A DNA stretch of 23,676 bases, taken from contig CAYHWW010000037.1 in assembly GCA_964360145.1 (NCBI GenBank), positions 1 through 23,676 of the forward strand, in the 5' to 3' direction. The position numbers were made by a program, and so were the translations under genes. Source of the DNA: CAYHWW01 sp964360145 (GTDB taxonomy: Bacteria; Bdellovibrionota; UBA1018; CAYHWW01). This document shows positions 1 through 7,700 of the stretch, in pieces. The notes under the pieces were generated by a model, which saw only the letters and a program-made list of their open reading frames with translations, ran no database searches and was not told the DNA's origin. How positions within the stretch are numbered: position 1 is the first letter of the stretch; every line of letters begins with the position of its first letter.

Positions 1-407
1 AGCACCGTGCCGAAGAGGCCGATGAACGGCGCGTTGGAACCCACCGTGCCCAAAAAGGCCAGGTTCTTCTCAAGCACGAGCTTCTCCCGCCCGATGAAAC
101 TCCGCACCAGGAGCTCCATGCTCTCGCGGTCTTCGTTCTTGGATTTGATCAAGTCCACCAAGCGCCCTTCCAGGCAGGGGTAGTTCACCGCGACGTCTGA
201 AGCGTCGAATCCGCCCTTGTTCGCGCCGGGGGCCAGGAAAGCGTCGATCTTGTCCGTCCAGAGTCTGGCCCCGATGCGCTCTTGATTACGGAGTACCCGG
301 AGGCGGTCTATGATGAATGCCACGCTGATGATGCTGAGGAGGAGCAGAAGCCACATCACCCACTCAGAGCCCAACATCGTGAACATTTTAAATAATGCTG
401 ATACCAT
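1..407 (-). CDS. MotA/TolQ/ExbB proton-channel subunit (AglR-like), 3' part missing
   Basis: Inner-membrane subunit of a proton-driven energiser of the TolQ/ExbB/MotA family. Only the first 135 codons are present; the gene runs off the left edge. The translation begins MVSALFKMFTMLGSEWV, has one strong membrane helix (about residues 13-31, rich in L/I/V), then a basic cytoplasmic stretch, and ends in the family hallmark LEKNLAFLGTVGSNAPFIGL, which opens the second helix. An AAGGA box lies 8 bases before the ATG. It sits 26 bases downstream of the AgmX-type gene, so it is probably the last-but-few gene of the operon; by analogy with aglR-aglQ-aglS, two TolR/ExbD-like genes would be expected beyond the window edge. 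Family call is very secure; the AglR-like label comes from the neighbours. Confidence 0.92.
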   Translation of the reverse strand, partial: MVSALFKMFTMLGSEWVMWLLLLLSIISVAFIIDRLRVLRNQERIGARLWTDKIDAFLAPGANKGGFDASDVAVNYPCLEGRLVDLIKSKNEDRESMELLVRSFIGREKLVLEKNLAFLGTVGSNAPFIGLFGTV

Positions 408-433
408 TTTATTTTCCTTCTCTCTTTATCTGA

Positions 434-1630
434 TCATCTGAAGATGAATTGCTTCTTAACTATAATTCCCGCGAAACTCTTGCCGACCTGAACCTTTGAG
501 AACACGCCACTGATGCAGCTCGTCAGTTTCTCCTCGGACTCGGGGGTGGACTGGCCCATGAGATTGTACTGAGGGGGCATGAAACGGCCGGTGCCACCGA
601 TTTCAATTTCGATCTTTGCCGTGACGGCCATGGTTTCGTCGATGAGCAGTGCCTTCTCATAACAGTCGCGGAGGTCTTCGCTTAAACCATTCAAAATTTC
701 GGCGATATGCCCTTGATCTTGAGTGGTCAGATTCACGCCGGCCGCGCCGACGAGATTCCATTTCATGGACTTGTCGGCGGGCGAGCCACCGTTGTCGGAT
801 GCGAGGCGTTGGATCTGGCCGGAAAGGCTGGTGCCTTTGCCGGCGTGGGCGCCCAGGGCGCTGATTTTGGCGTTGAGGTCGCCGCCCATGGTGTTCTGGC
901 CGACTTTGATCTTGAAGCCGCTGAGCTTGATGCTGGCGATGCGGTCAGCGAGCCCGGATAGGCGGGATGTGATCTTGGCGGTTTGCGCGGCCTGGGCTTC
1001 CGCTTTTTCCTCGGCGCTGCGTTGGTCCCAGGACCTGGAGCCTGAGTATTCACCGCCGCCGCCAGCCAGTGATTGAGCAAAAATCACGTCGTGGAGCTCC
1101 TGGGTGACCTCGACTTCGGCAGATCCCGCGATATTGAAATCAACCTTGTAAAGAAGCGTGCAAAGGAGGAACAGGAGCATATGCACGCTGACTGAAGCTG
1201 AAAAGGGCGCGACGGCGCCCCACACGGCGCTTCTGATCCGCGCGAAAGAGATCCCTGCCGTGGGCGCGTCACTGAGTTCCAGGAGCTGCCACTTCGCGGA
1301 GGGGTCACGCACCTTGATGAGGGACCCAAAATCCAGTCGCAGCGTCGAGTCCCCGGGTGAAACGAGGTAGCTGCCATCAAGTATGGTGCGCCAACCGAGA
1401 TTGGTCCAGATCGCGGCACTTTGACCTGACGCAAGGGTGACGAGGCAGCGGTCATGGGCGGCTTGCACGCGGATCCCCGGCATCACCAGGTGCTCTTCGT
1501 GAATCACGATATTCGTGTCTGTCTTCATGCCATTTGCTTGGTGCAGTCGCGCCACGCGGGGGCCCTTGAGGCGGTAAGGGCCACAAACAGTGTTCCAAAA
1601 ATGTGAAAACCCATGTTTAAGGACCAACAT
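434..1630 (-). CDS. AgmX/PglI C-terminal-domain, TonB-like transmembrane protein (GltG/GltJ-like)
   Basis: 398-residue bitopic inner-membrane protein. Residues about 50-120 form a compact cytoplasmic beta-rich domain, possibly FHA-like. A single membrane helix lies at about 145-162 (MLLFLLCTLL). A linker with Gly/Ser-rich and Ala/Glu/Lys-rich coiled parts follows, then a C-terminal domain from about 310 containing LRDCYEKALL and a second Cys, typical of the AgmX/PglI domain related to TonB. Such proteins couple a TolQ/TolR motor to periplasmic and outer-membrane partners. The first ATG has a GGAG box 7 bases upstream and overlaps the end of the previous gene by 14 bases, which suggests translational coupling. 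A later ATG at 1528 lacks a ribosome site. The domain family is well supported; the exact Glt letter is inference. Confidence 0.82.
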   Translation of the reverse strand: MLVLKHGFSHFWNTVCGPYRLKGPRVARLHQANGMKTDTNIVIHEEHLVMPGIRVQAAHDRCLVTLASGQSAAIWTNLGWRTILDGSYLVSPGDSTLRLDFGSLIKVRDPSAKWQLLELSDAPTAGISFARIRSAVWGAVAPFSASVSVHMLLFLLCTLLYKVDFNIAGSAEVEVTQELHDVIFAQSLAGGGGEYSGSRSWDQRSAEEKAEAQAAQTAKITSRLSGLADRIASIKLSGFKIKVGQNTMGGDLNAKISALGAHAGKGTSLSGQIQRLASDNGGSPADKSMKWNLVGAAGVNLTTQDQGHIAEILNGLSEDLRDCYEKALLIDETMAVTAKIEIEIGGTGRFMPPQYNLMGQSTPESEEKLTSCISGVFSKVQVGKSFAGIIVKKQFIFR

Positions 1631-1910
1631 CGCTCAGCTCCATTCTCTTCTGAATATGCTCGTACTCTTCGCGGGTGAGAGGCTGTGTGAGTTCGGCCTC
1701 AAGCTCCGCGAAGATCGTCTTATAGAGCTCAGGGAGCAGGGTCTGCGCCCGCTTGCTTGAATCAAGCCACTGCAACGATGGGCGGCGAAGCTCCCCATCG
1801 ACTTCCATCTCACCGAGGTCGAGAACTCTTTTTTCGCCCGCGGCGGCGCCGACGGAGAACGCGCCCATGAAGCTGAGGAGTACCAGGATGTGAATGCGCG
1901 GAGATTTCAT
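1617..1910 (-). CDS. Small exported protein of the Glt-like operon
   Basis: 97-residue protein with a clear N-terminal signal peptide (hydrophobic HILVLLSFMGAFSVGAAAG, cleavage probably after AAA/AG), so it is periplasmic or secreted. The mature part starts with an acidic motif LDLGEMEVDGELRRP and ends in a charged helix. I do not recognise a catalytic domain. Small exported proteins of this size occur in Myxococcus glt/cgl clusters (CglF-like), but I cannot prove homology by eye. ATG at 1910 is preferred over GTG at 1913 because a full AAGGAGGT ribosome site sits 6 bases before the ATG. The upstream stop TGA overlaps this ATG as TGATG, so translation is coupled to the large TPR-like gene. 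Confidence 0.72.
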   Translation of the reverse strand: MKSPRIHILVLLSFMGAFSVGAAAGEKRVLDLGEMEVDGELRRPSLQWLDSSKRAQTLLPELYKTIFAELEAELTQPLTREEYEHIQKRMELSDVGP

Positions 1911-4189
1911 CACAGACCTCCTTGCAGGGTTGAAAGATCGGTACGAAGCCCCTGAATCATGGTGATGAGTCCCATGAGATCTGGGTTCTCCAGGCCTTTC
2001 AGGTCAGCGATGAAGCCATCGCAGGACGCTGCCACAACTCTGCGCGCCATGGTGGCGACGCGGGAGTGAGACCAGGAATGGGCTTGAATGCGGTCCACCT
2101 GTTTCTTGAGCTGATTGACGCGATATTCAATTTCACGAGGCAGTCGATTATTGAAGCGTAACTTGCCGTAGTTCAGGGCTTCCCCCTGCTTTTGAAGGCT
2201 TGCGATGAGCGCGAGGTCGGGAATCGCACGGATCATCTCGCTGTCGATGCTTCTCACGGCGAGAGCCAGCTCCGAGCCCGTGAGCGTTGTCATGCGACAG
2301 GTATGCAGAAGTCCGCGTCCCGCACTGGAAAGGATGAGGTCCGCGTCTTTGAGTCCACCGTCCAACCATGCCGTCGCGCTTTGCTTCAATATCGCGGTCA
2401 TGAGGGATGGGGCCTGGGAGAGCGAGCCCCAGGAGCGCCAGAGCTCAGGCAGCATGCCAAACTTCAGCGCAAGGGCGAAAATGGCTTCTCTGGACTCATT
2501 TGTGTTGGGCAGGAGCAGGGCGACAACGGCGCGGGCCGCGGCTGCGCTTTTCTCGTCAAGCCGTGTTGGATCCGCTTTGACCACCCATTGGGTCCAGATC
2601 CGAAGTTTCGCCTTGGTATCTTCGCCGCGTTCGCCAGCGGCATTCAGGGGCGCTTTGCTCTCCAGCAGCGCGAGGACATCATCGCCGTGGCCCTCTCTCA
2701 CGAGCAAGGCCACGCGAGACTGGAGGAGCTTCACCCAAACATCACGGTCTGGGCGCGCGCGGAAGAGCTCATCGGGTGCGAGGCGCGCGAGGATCACTTC
2801 TGATTTCCGCTCTAACACTTGTGGAGGCAGTTTTTCGATGACGAGGGCGGGCACCAGTGTCTTCACGAAAAGAGTGCCCTCACTGGAAATGGCCTCGAGA
2901 AAACCGCCTGGGAACCCTTCGTGGTTCAGCGCGGTTTGGAGCACGGCGTAGCGCGGATTCGCCTTGTCCAGGCCCAGGCGGTTGTCCGCCGCCGCGTGCC
3001 CCAGCGCCCGAGACAGCGGGCCCACGAGCAATCTTGCCTCATCTGGATCGACGTGCTTCAAGAGTTCTTGGAGCTCAGCGCAGATGTTGTTCAGGGCGGC
3101 GTCACCGTCAACAGGGAAGGAGCTTTGCTCGGCGAGAAGCGCCGCGTATTCATTCAGTGACTCCCGGGTCATGCCGGTGCGATTCAAAAGAAGGGCTTTC
3201 ACCCAGCGGGAGGGCCCGATCAGGTTGAGTTCGCGGTAGAGGGGTACGAGCCGCAGCGCGTTGGGGAGTCTCCGCCAGTCTTCGCTCTTCAGGCTTTTTT
3301 CGATCTCAAGCACGCATGCATTCAGCCGCTGGGTCAGGGGTTCCTTCGCGAGATCAGCCACCCGTCGTGAGCTCTCCACCCAGTCCAGCAGCGAGCAGTC
3401 GGTGCTGGCGCGGCCCATGCCTTGACTGAGGAGCGCGTTGACCACGGCAACCGCCACCGATGACTGCATGATGACTTCACGCAGGCGTGCGATGTCTTTT
3501 TCTTCTTTCAACCGTCGCATGCCCGCGATGATGCCTTCCACCAGGGTGGTCTTGTCGCTGGAGGAGAGCTGCAGGCCGTTGACCATTTCCAGCGAGCCCG
3601 GGGTCTGGGCCCCTGACTCAGACCACGTGCGCCCCAGATCCCGCACCATGGAAGAGTGCAACGGGCGGGATGCCGCATCCGCCACGGAGAGCCTCTGGTG
3701 GAAACGCCTAAAGGCTTCCGCGGGGTGATTCGTATTCAAATCGATCCAGCCGAGCTTGTAAGCGGCGTAGTCCACCTGCTCCAGATCGGGGCTTGCAGCG
3801 AGCTCGGTGTACCAGCGGGCGGCGACATCCAGCTTCATTTCGTCGAAGTAGCCGTCGCCGAGGGCGCGCAAAAGCCCATCTCTGTGGGCGCCGCTGATTT
3901 CGTGGCCGCTGCCCTGCAGCGCGTGTTCCGCGTATTTGTGGCGCTTCCCGCGCAGGAGGTCTTTGTTGGATTGCAGCGCGAGGATTTTAGCGGCGGCAAG
4001 CTTGTCCGCCGCGCTGGCGCTCTTGCCGTGATAGGCCTCTTCAAGAGCCGCGCACGCTTCTTTCGTATTCTTGGCGGAGAGGAGCCTCATTCCTTTCAGC
4101 AATGCCGTCGCTGGGGCGGCATAAAGAGGATGTGAGAGCGATGCCATCACGGCAGCGAACATGAACATCGATTTAAGCCCCGTGTTCAT
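1910..4189 (-). CDS. Large periplasmic TPR-like helical repeat protein (GltD/AgnA-like)
   Basis: 759-residue exported protein. The signal peptide is MNTGLKSMFMFAAVMASL to about residue 24 (LYAAP). The rest is almost entirely helical with TPR-like pairs, for example YAAYKLGWIDLNTNHPAEAF at about residues 145-165. The start chosen is the ATG at 4189: it has a GGAG box 6 bases upstream and forms an ATGA overlap with the stop of the previous gene. The open frame extends 39 codons further upstream (to 4306), but that extension is Arg/Cys/His-rich, precedes the signal peptide and lies inside the neighbouring gene, so it is rejected. Its position between a small helical periplasmic protein and an AgmX-type gene matches GltD/NfsD, the large periplasmic scaffold of Agl-Glt/Nfs machines. 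The repeat architecture is seen in the sequence; the GltD assignment is inferred from context. Confidence 0.75.
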   Translation of the reverse strand: MNTGLKSMFMFAAVMASLSHPLYAAPATALLKGMRLLSAKNTKEACAALEEAYHGKSASAADKLAAAKILALQSNKDLLRGKRHKYAEHALQGSGHEISGAHRDGLLRALGDGYFDEMKLDVAARWYTELAASPDLEQVDYAAYKLGWIDLNTNHPAEAFRRFHQRLSVADAASRPLHSSMVRDLGRTWSESGAQTPGSLEMVNGLQLSSSDKTTLVEGIIAGMRRLKEEKDIARLREVIMQSSVAVAVVNALLSQGMGRASTDCSLLDWVESSRRVADLAKEPLTQRLNACVLEIEKSLKSEDWRRLPNALRLVPLYRELNLIGPSRWVKALLLNRTGMTRESLNEYAALLAEQSSFPVDGDAALNNICAELQELLKHVDPDEARLLVGPLSRALGHAAADNRLGLDKANPRYAVLQTALNHEGFPGGFLEAISSEGTLFVKTLVPALVIEKLPPQVLERKSEVILARLAPDELFRARPDRDVWVKLLQSRVALLVREGHGDDVLALLESKAPLNAAGERGEDTKAKLRIWTQWVVKADPTRLDEKSAAAARAVVALLLPNTNESREAIFALALKFGMLPELWRSWGSLSQAPSLMTAILKQSATAWLDGGLKDADLILSSAGRGLLHTCRMTTLTGSELALAVRSIDSEMIRAIPDLALIASLQKQGEALNYGKLRFNNRLPREIEYRVNQLKKQVDRIQAHSWSHSRVATMARRVVAASCDGFIADLKGLENPDLMGLITMIQGLRTDLSTLQGGL

Positions 4190-4860
4190 GGCTTCTCCGC
4201 CGTGGGAGTGCCGGGGCAGGCATCTTTCACATAAAGCCTGACGGCGTGCATGTTTTTTACAGCCTTGGTGAGGATCGTATTCCGCGCGGCGTCCGAGATG
4301 TTCCACTCAAGATTTTGAGTAAAGGCTTTCACTTTCGATTTCATCGCCGTTGTGTTCACGGCCTTTGGCATTTGGCGCTGCAGCCTCAGCAGTTCAGAGA
4401 AAGTATCGAGATGGGACTGGAAAGAGCGCAGCGCGGCGACAGCGGTGCCAGACTTCAGAAGTTCCGCGACGAGGCTTTGTTCGCTTGCGATGAGCTTCTC
4501 GGCGGCTTCAAACTGGCAGTGCTTGATGAGGGCCAGGATTTCCAGCGCCAGAGCGTCGGGCTCGAAGAAACCGGTCATGAGATTTTTGCGGTAGTAAGTG
4601 GCCACGCCGAAGAACCGGTCCCAGGCCGCCTTCTTGTAGAGGACTTTCTGCGACTCGCGAAAGGCGATGCGAAAATCCCTCACATTGGGAGAGACGTCAG
4701 TGAACTCCGTATCCGCCACCGACAGGTCGCCTTTTTCTGATGCCGTGATGGCCCGTTCAAGGGCGGTGGCATCATTGAACGCGGCGAAGCTAGGAGTCAG
4801 GCCGCCCACGGCCAGCGCGGTAGCAAAGGACGCGATGATGCGGGCGGTGGTAAGGTGCAC
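4186..4860 (-). CDS. Helical periplasmic protein, GltC-like
   Basis: About 224 residues, exported. From the GTG at 4860 the protein starts VHLTTARIIASFATALAVGG, an evident signal peptide ending near SFA-AF. The mature part is helical, with TPR-like segments such as EPDALALEILALIKHCQFEA and two cysteines (in KHCQF and DACPG). The frame is open to an ATG at 4911, but that would place a polar 17-residue tail before the signal peptide and overlap the barrel gene by 49 bases. GTG 4860 has GGGG 8 bases upstream and starts 2 bases after the barrel stop; TTG 4866 is a weaker alternative. It lies between an outer-membrane barrel and the large TPR protein, the place of GltC in Myxococcus gltA-B-C type clusters. 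Function is inferred from position and fold only. Confidence 0.7.
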   Translation of the reverse strand: MHLTTARIIASFATALAVGGLTPSFAAFNDATALERAITASEKGDLSVADTEFTDVSPNVRDFRIAFRESQKVLYKKAAWDRFFGVATYYRKNLMTGFFEPDALALEILALIKHCQFEAAEKLIASEQSLVAELLKSGTAVAALRSFQSHLDTFSELLRLQRQMPKAVNTTAMKSKVKAFTQNLEWNISDAARNTILTKAVKNMHAVRLYVKDACPGTPTAEKP

Positions 4861-4862
4861 GC

Positions 4863-5519
4863 TCAAAACCCCGCGACGAAGTTGACGGCCGTATCCAGGC
4901 GGTTCTGCCACGATGCGTCGCGGAAGCGGTCAAAGTACGAGATCAGTCCGAAGGAGAGGCCGATGCGGTTGCTGAACATCACATGGGGCATGATGGCCGC
5001 GCGCAGGCTCGGCAGGGCGCCCGTCTCTTGTTCGTACCACATCGTGCCGGCGCCCAGCTCCAGCATGAGCTCGAAATTGACGGTGCTTTGGTTCAATAAA
5101 TTCAAGAGGCCGGAGAGCGGCGCGAACTTGCCGACGGCGTAGGCGCCGTACTTCGGTGTGTACACCATGGACTTGATCCGCTGGGAGCTGAGCTCAGCTG
5201 AAAGCACGCGGGCGACGTCCTTCTGCGTGTTCATGTAATAGATCGGTGTGAGACCCACGGCGAAGAATTCGCCGATGCGGCGGTCTAGCGAGAGCATGAC
5301 GCCGTGCTGGCCGGAGTAGGGGTTGGAGAAACCGTAGGAATAGCCGACGCCCGTCACCCAGCGATGGCGACTGACTTCTTTTTTCTGAACCACATAGAGC
5401 TCGCCGTAATCCACGTCGCTGGTTTCAAGCGCCGCGGCGCTGCCGTTCTGTTCGGCATGAGCGACGGTTGAAAGCACGGAGAGCGTGAGGAGCAATGCAA
5501 TCTGTTTCGGGAGAGGCAT
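4863..5519 (-). CDS. Outer-membrane beta-barrel protein (GltA/GltB-like)
   Basis: 218 residues from the ATG at 5519; a GTG two codons earlier (5525) is possible. The signal peptide is MPLPKQIALLLTLSVLSTVAHA. The mature protein has alternating hydrophobic/polar strands with aromatic girdles (VTGVGYSYGF, FAVGLTPIYYM, LELGAGTMWY, GLSFGLISYF) and ends in a C-terminal Phe (NFVAGF), the outer-membrane insertion signature. It resembles the outer-membrane beta-barrel domain proteins found in Myxococcus and Bdellovibrio Glt clusters. It is the first gene behind the strong promoter at 5554-5583, with no good Shine-Dalgarno at either candidate start. In the model it supplies the outer-membrane end of the trans-envelope complex encoded downstream. 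The barrel call is strong; the GltA/B relation is moderate. Confidence 0.78.
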   Translation of the reverse strand: MPLPKQIALLLTLSVLSTVAHAEQNGSAAALETSDVDYGELYVVQKKEVSRHRWVTGVGYSYGFSNPYSGQHGVMLSLDRRIGEFFAVGLTPIYYMNTQKDVARVLSAELSSQRIKSMVYTPKYGAYAVGKFAPLSGLLNLLNQSTVNFELMLELGAGTMWYEQETGALPSLRAAIMPHVMFSNRIGLSFGLISYFDRFRDASWQNRLDTAVNFVAGF

Positions 5520-5553
5520 AGGCACCAGCCATTTTGGGAATATAATGCTGTGC

Positions 5554-5583
5554 GTTATACCTTATCTGTACTTCATTGGTCAA
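5554..5583 (-). promoter_or_regulatory. Sigma70-type promoter of the Glt-like operon
   Basis: Reading the minus strand, TTGACC (5583-5578) and TATAAC (5559-5554) are separated by 18 bases; each matches five of six consensus positions. Transcription would start near 5547, giving a leader of about 28 bases before the ATG at 5519. The flanks are AT-rich compared with the coding sequence. It is the only good promoter seen for the six-gene operon. Confidence 0.65.
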
Positions 5584-5629
5584 CTATAATGTCTGAATTC
5601 TTCTGCTCGCTCGCCTCTTACAAATAGCG

Positions 5630-5661
5630 CCGGCCCCGGGATCTTGCGATTCCGGGGCCGG
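5630..5661 (-). terminator. Candidate terminator hairpin
   Basis: Perfect 10-bp inverted repeat CCGGCCCCGG / CCGGGGCCGG with a 12-base loop (5640-5651). On the minus strand it follows the membrane-protein gene that ends at 5765 and is followed by CGCTATTTGT, only a poor U-tract. On the plus strand no T run follows. It may end leftward transcription before the Glt-like operon promoter, or simply insulate it. Confidence 0.45.
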
Positions 5662-5764
5662 GTGTATGGAGGACGGGTCTCACGGATGGAGCCCGTGCGG
5701 TCTCCTTGGGCCTCTTTGATGACTCGCTGATGCGAGCTTCCTGGCCCGAGGAACTTATTGGAAT

Positions 5765-6235
5765 CTAAGCGACTTTCTTGCCTGGGCCGCTCTCTTGAAA
5801 GGAGGATTCCGCCTCATCGGCCACTTTCCGGGCCACTCGGGAGAAGCGCTTGAAGTCCAGTTTGCCGCCGTCATGGGCCTTCTTCAGCTCTTGCCAGGCA
5901 GCGAGGAGCACAGGGTAGAGGGCCGCCATGCTGGTGAGCACGCCCAAGATGGTGGGCAGCTCCTCCAGAATCCAGGTCTTAAAGTGGGAGAAAGACCGCG
6001 CCCGGCGCATCCAAGGCGCAAGAGGTGCGTATACCCATAGTAGGCCGCCCACCAGGGCGCCGTAGACGAAGAAACCGCTGAAGAGCAGCCATGAAAAATG
6101 GGGTGAGAAGCTGATCCATTGTGGGGTGCCCTTGACGGCATCGTAGGCGCCCCAGAGGCCCCACATCCAGAAGAGGAAGCCTACGTGAACCATGGCTAAG
6201 GTTGCGAAAAGTTTGACTTTGAGCCAGCGAAACAT
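5765..6235 (-). CDS. Small three-helix membrane protein of unknown function
   Basis: 156-residue integral membrane protein from the ATG at 6235. It begins MFRWLKVKLFATLAMVHVGF and has hydrophobic segments at about residues 7-27, 46-68 and 95-115, then a charged C-terminal tail ending PGKKVA. A GAGGGGG box lies about 6 bases before this ATG. The open frame extends to 6496, but the added 87 residues are basic, lack a ribosome site and overlap the divergent transporter gene, so they are rejected. I do not recognise a family. The gene is transcribed divergently from the nucleotide-type transporter, with a 172-base shared upstream region, and ends at a candidate terminator. Confidence 0.62.
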   Translation of the reverse strand: MFRWLKVKLFATLAMVHVGFLFWMWGLWGAYDAVKGTPQWISFSPHFSWLLFSGFFVYGALVGGLLWVYAPLAPWMRRARSFSHFKTWILEELPTILGVLTSMAALYPVLLAAWQELKKAHDGGKLDFKRFSRVARKVADEAESSFQESGPGKKVA

Positions 6236-6407
6236 GGTGATTCCCCCTCGGCGGTAAAAGATTACCGATGACATAATTCCTATCGGCAACTTTCGCCGGG
6301 GACTTGAGTTGAATCTGAGCTTCTGAAGCTGAGCTTCTTTCAAGATCCGGTCAGACGTGACGCGGGTAGTCGCACTCAGCCAGGGGAGGTGGTAAACCCG
6401 CTGGAAT

Positions 6408-7700
6408 ATGGTGTCGCAATACCGTTCCCTCATGAATGAAGACAAACAGCTCGCTGTGAAAGTGGCCATTCTCGCCATGAGCCTTTTCCTCGTCATCGTT
6501 TGTTATTCCATTGTGAAGCCCGTGCGCGGCGCCCTGGTGGTTTCTGATTTGGGCGCGGCCAGTTTGCCCCAGGTGTGGATCGCGAGTTCCATCGTTACGG
6601 GCCTTCTCGTCATGGCCTACTCAAAGCTCCTCGACTATTTCAACAAGCCCCAAGTCCTTCTCATCACCTCCGCATTCTTTGGCCTCACTCTGCTCGGCAT
6701 CCGTCTCGGCATGGAGAGCCCTCGTCCTTGGCTTTCAGGGGCCTTCTATGTTTGGGGTGAAGTCTTCTCCGTGATGATGGTGGAGCAGGTCTGGGGGCTC
6801 GCCGCCGATTCTTTCACGACAGCGCAAGCCAAGCGTTGTTACGGCCTCATCACTGCGGGGTCCGTCATCGGCGGTGTGGTGGGCAGTGCCCTGGTGCTTG
6901 TCATCTTGAAGTACACCGGCACGCGGAATCTCATTTATGTTTGCATCGCTTGCCTCGTGCCCTTGGTGGCGGGCGCTTTTTTTCTCAAGGATGGCGAGTC
7001 CCAGGGTGGCGGCAAACCGGAGGCCCAGCCCGCATCAACAGGGGCGTTGGAGGGCTTTCGTTTCATCGCCGGAAGCCGTTATCTGGGACTCATCGCGCTC
7101 CTCGTGCTCTTGAATCAGGTGGTGAGCAATCTCATCGACTTTCAGTCCAACGCCGTGGCGGAAGCCCTCATCCCAGGCATGGACGAGCGCACTCATTTTT
7201 TCGGGCAGATCTACATGGCGGTGAGCGTGCTGAGCCTGGTGTTCAGCACCGCGGTGGCAGGCCCGGTGATGAGCCGTTGGGGCGTGCCTGCCACTCTGCT
7301 GGTGTTGCCTCTGGGCAACTGGTTGGGAGCTGCCTTCTCCGCCGTGACCGCATCCGCTGCGTCCGCCGCCGTGTTGCGTGTTCTGGATAAGAGCCTCAAT
7401 TACTCCATGCAGCGGGCGTCGAAAGAGGTGCTCTACATCCCCGTGGACCCCCTGGTGCGGGCCAAAGCTAAATCCGTCATCGATATGTTCGTGTACCGGG
7501 TGAGTAAGCTCGTTGGCACGTTGATCCTTTTGCCCCTCGGCGCTTCTGCCCTGGGTTTAGTGAACACGTTGAACATGATTCTGATCTCCGCTGCGGCGGT
7601 GGTGGCATGGATGGCGGGGCGGGAATTCATGAAGGCAGAAAAGGCGGCGGATGATTCAAGGGCTGAAACGACTCTTCAAGTAAGCGTTGATTTCGTCTGA
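6408..7700 (+). CDS. Tlc/Npt1-Npt2-like (ATP:ADP antiporter family) MFS-type transporter
   Basis: 430-residue, roughly 12-helix transporter. Family marks: near the N-terminus YSIVKPVRGALVVSDLGAAS followed by LPQVWIASSIVTGL and a cytoplasmic LLDYFNKPQ loop; mid-protein WGLAADSFTTAQAKRCYGLI; and near residue 330 NYSMQRASKEVLYIPVDP followed by RAKAKSVIDMFVYR. These match the layout of the AAA/Tlc nucleotide-transporter family (NTP/NDP exchangers and relatives in the MFS clan) more than drug-efflux MFS. ATG 6408 lies 15 bases after a strong AGGGGAGGTGG box; ATG 6432 is an alternative start. The C-terminus overlaps the convergent CPFC gene by 45 bases. The substrate cannot be read from sequence; nucleotides are the family default but many free-living relatives are uncharacterised. 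Confidence 0.78.
   Translation: MVSQYRSLMNEDKQLAVKVAILAMSLFLVIVCYSIVKPVRGALVVSDLGAASLPQVWIASSIVTGLLVMAYSKLLDYFNKPQVLLITSAFFGLTLLGIRLGMESPRPWLSGAFYVWGEVFSVMMVEQVWGLAADSFTTAQAKRCYGLITAGSVIGGVVGSALVLVILKYTGTRNLIYVCIACLVPLVAGAFFLKDGESQGGGKPEAQPASTGALEGFRFIAGSRYLGLIALLVLLNQVVSNLIDFQSNAVAEALIPGMDERTHFFGQIYMAVSVLSLVFSTAVAGPVMSRWGVPATLLVLPLGNWLGAAFSAVTASAASAAVLRVLDKSLNYSMQRASKEVLYIPVDPLVRAKAKSVIDMFVYRVSKLVGTLILLPLGASALGLVNTLNMILISAAAVVAWMAGREFMKAEKAADDSRAETTLQVSVDFV

Noticed and set aside
2205..2951. Plus-strand open frame of 248 codons
   Set aside because: Lies wholly inside the TPR-like gene on the other strand, has Arg/Ser-rich low-complexity composition and no ribosome site; it is a high-GC shadow frame.
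4190..4306. N-terminal extension of the large TPR-like protein (39 residues)
   Set aside because: It is Arg/His/Cys-rich, precedes a clean signal peptide and lies in the coding region of the previous gene; the ATGA overlap and GGAG box support 4189.
6236..6496. N-terminal extension of the small membrane protein
   Set aside because: Would overlap the divergent transporter start by 89 bases, lacks a ribosome site, and a good one precedes 6235.
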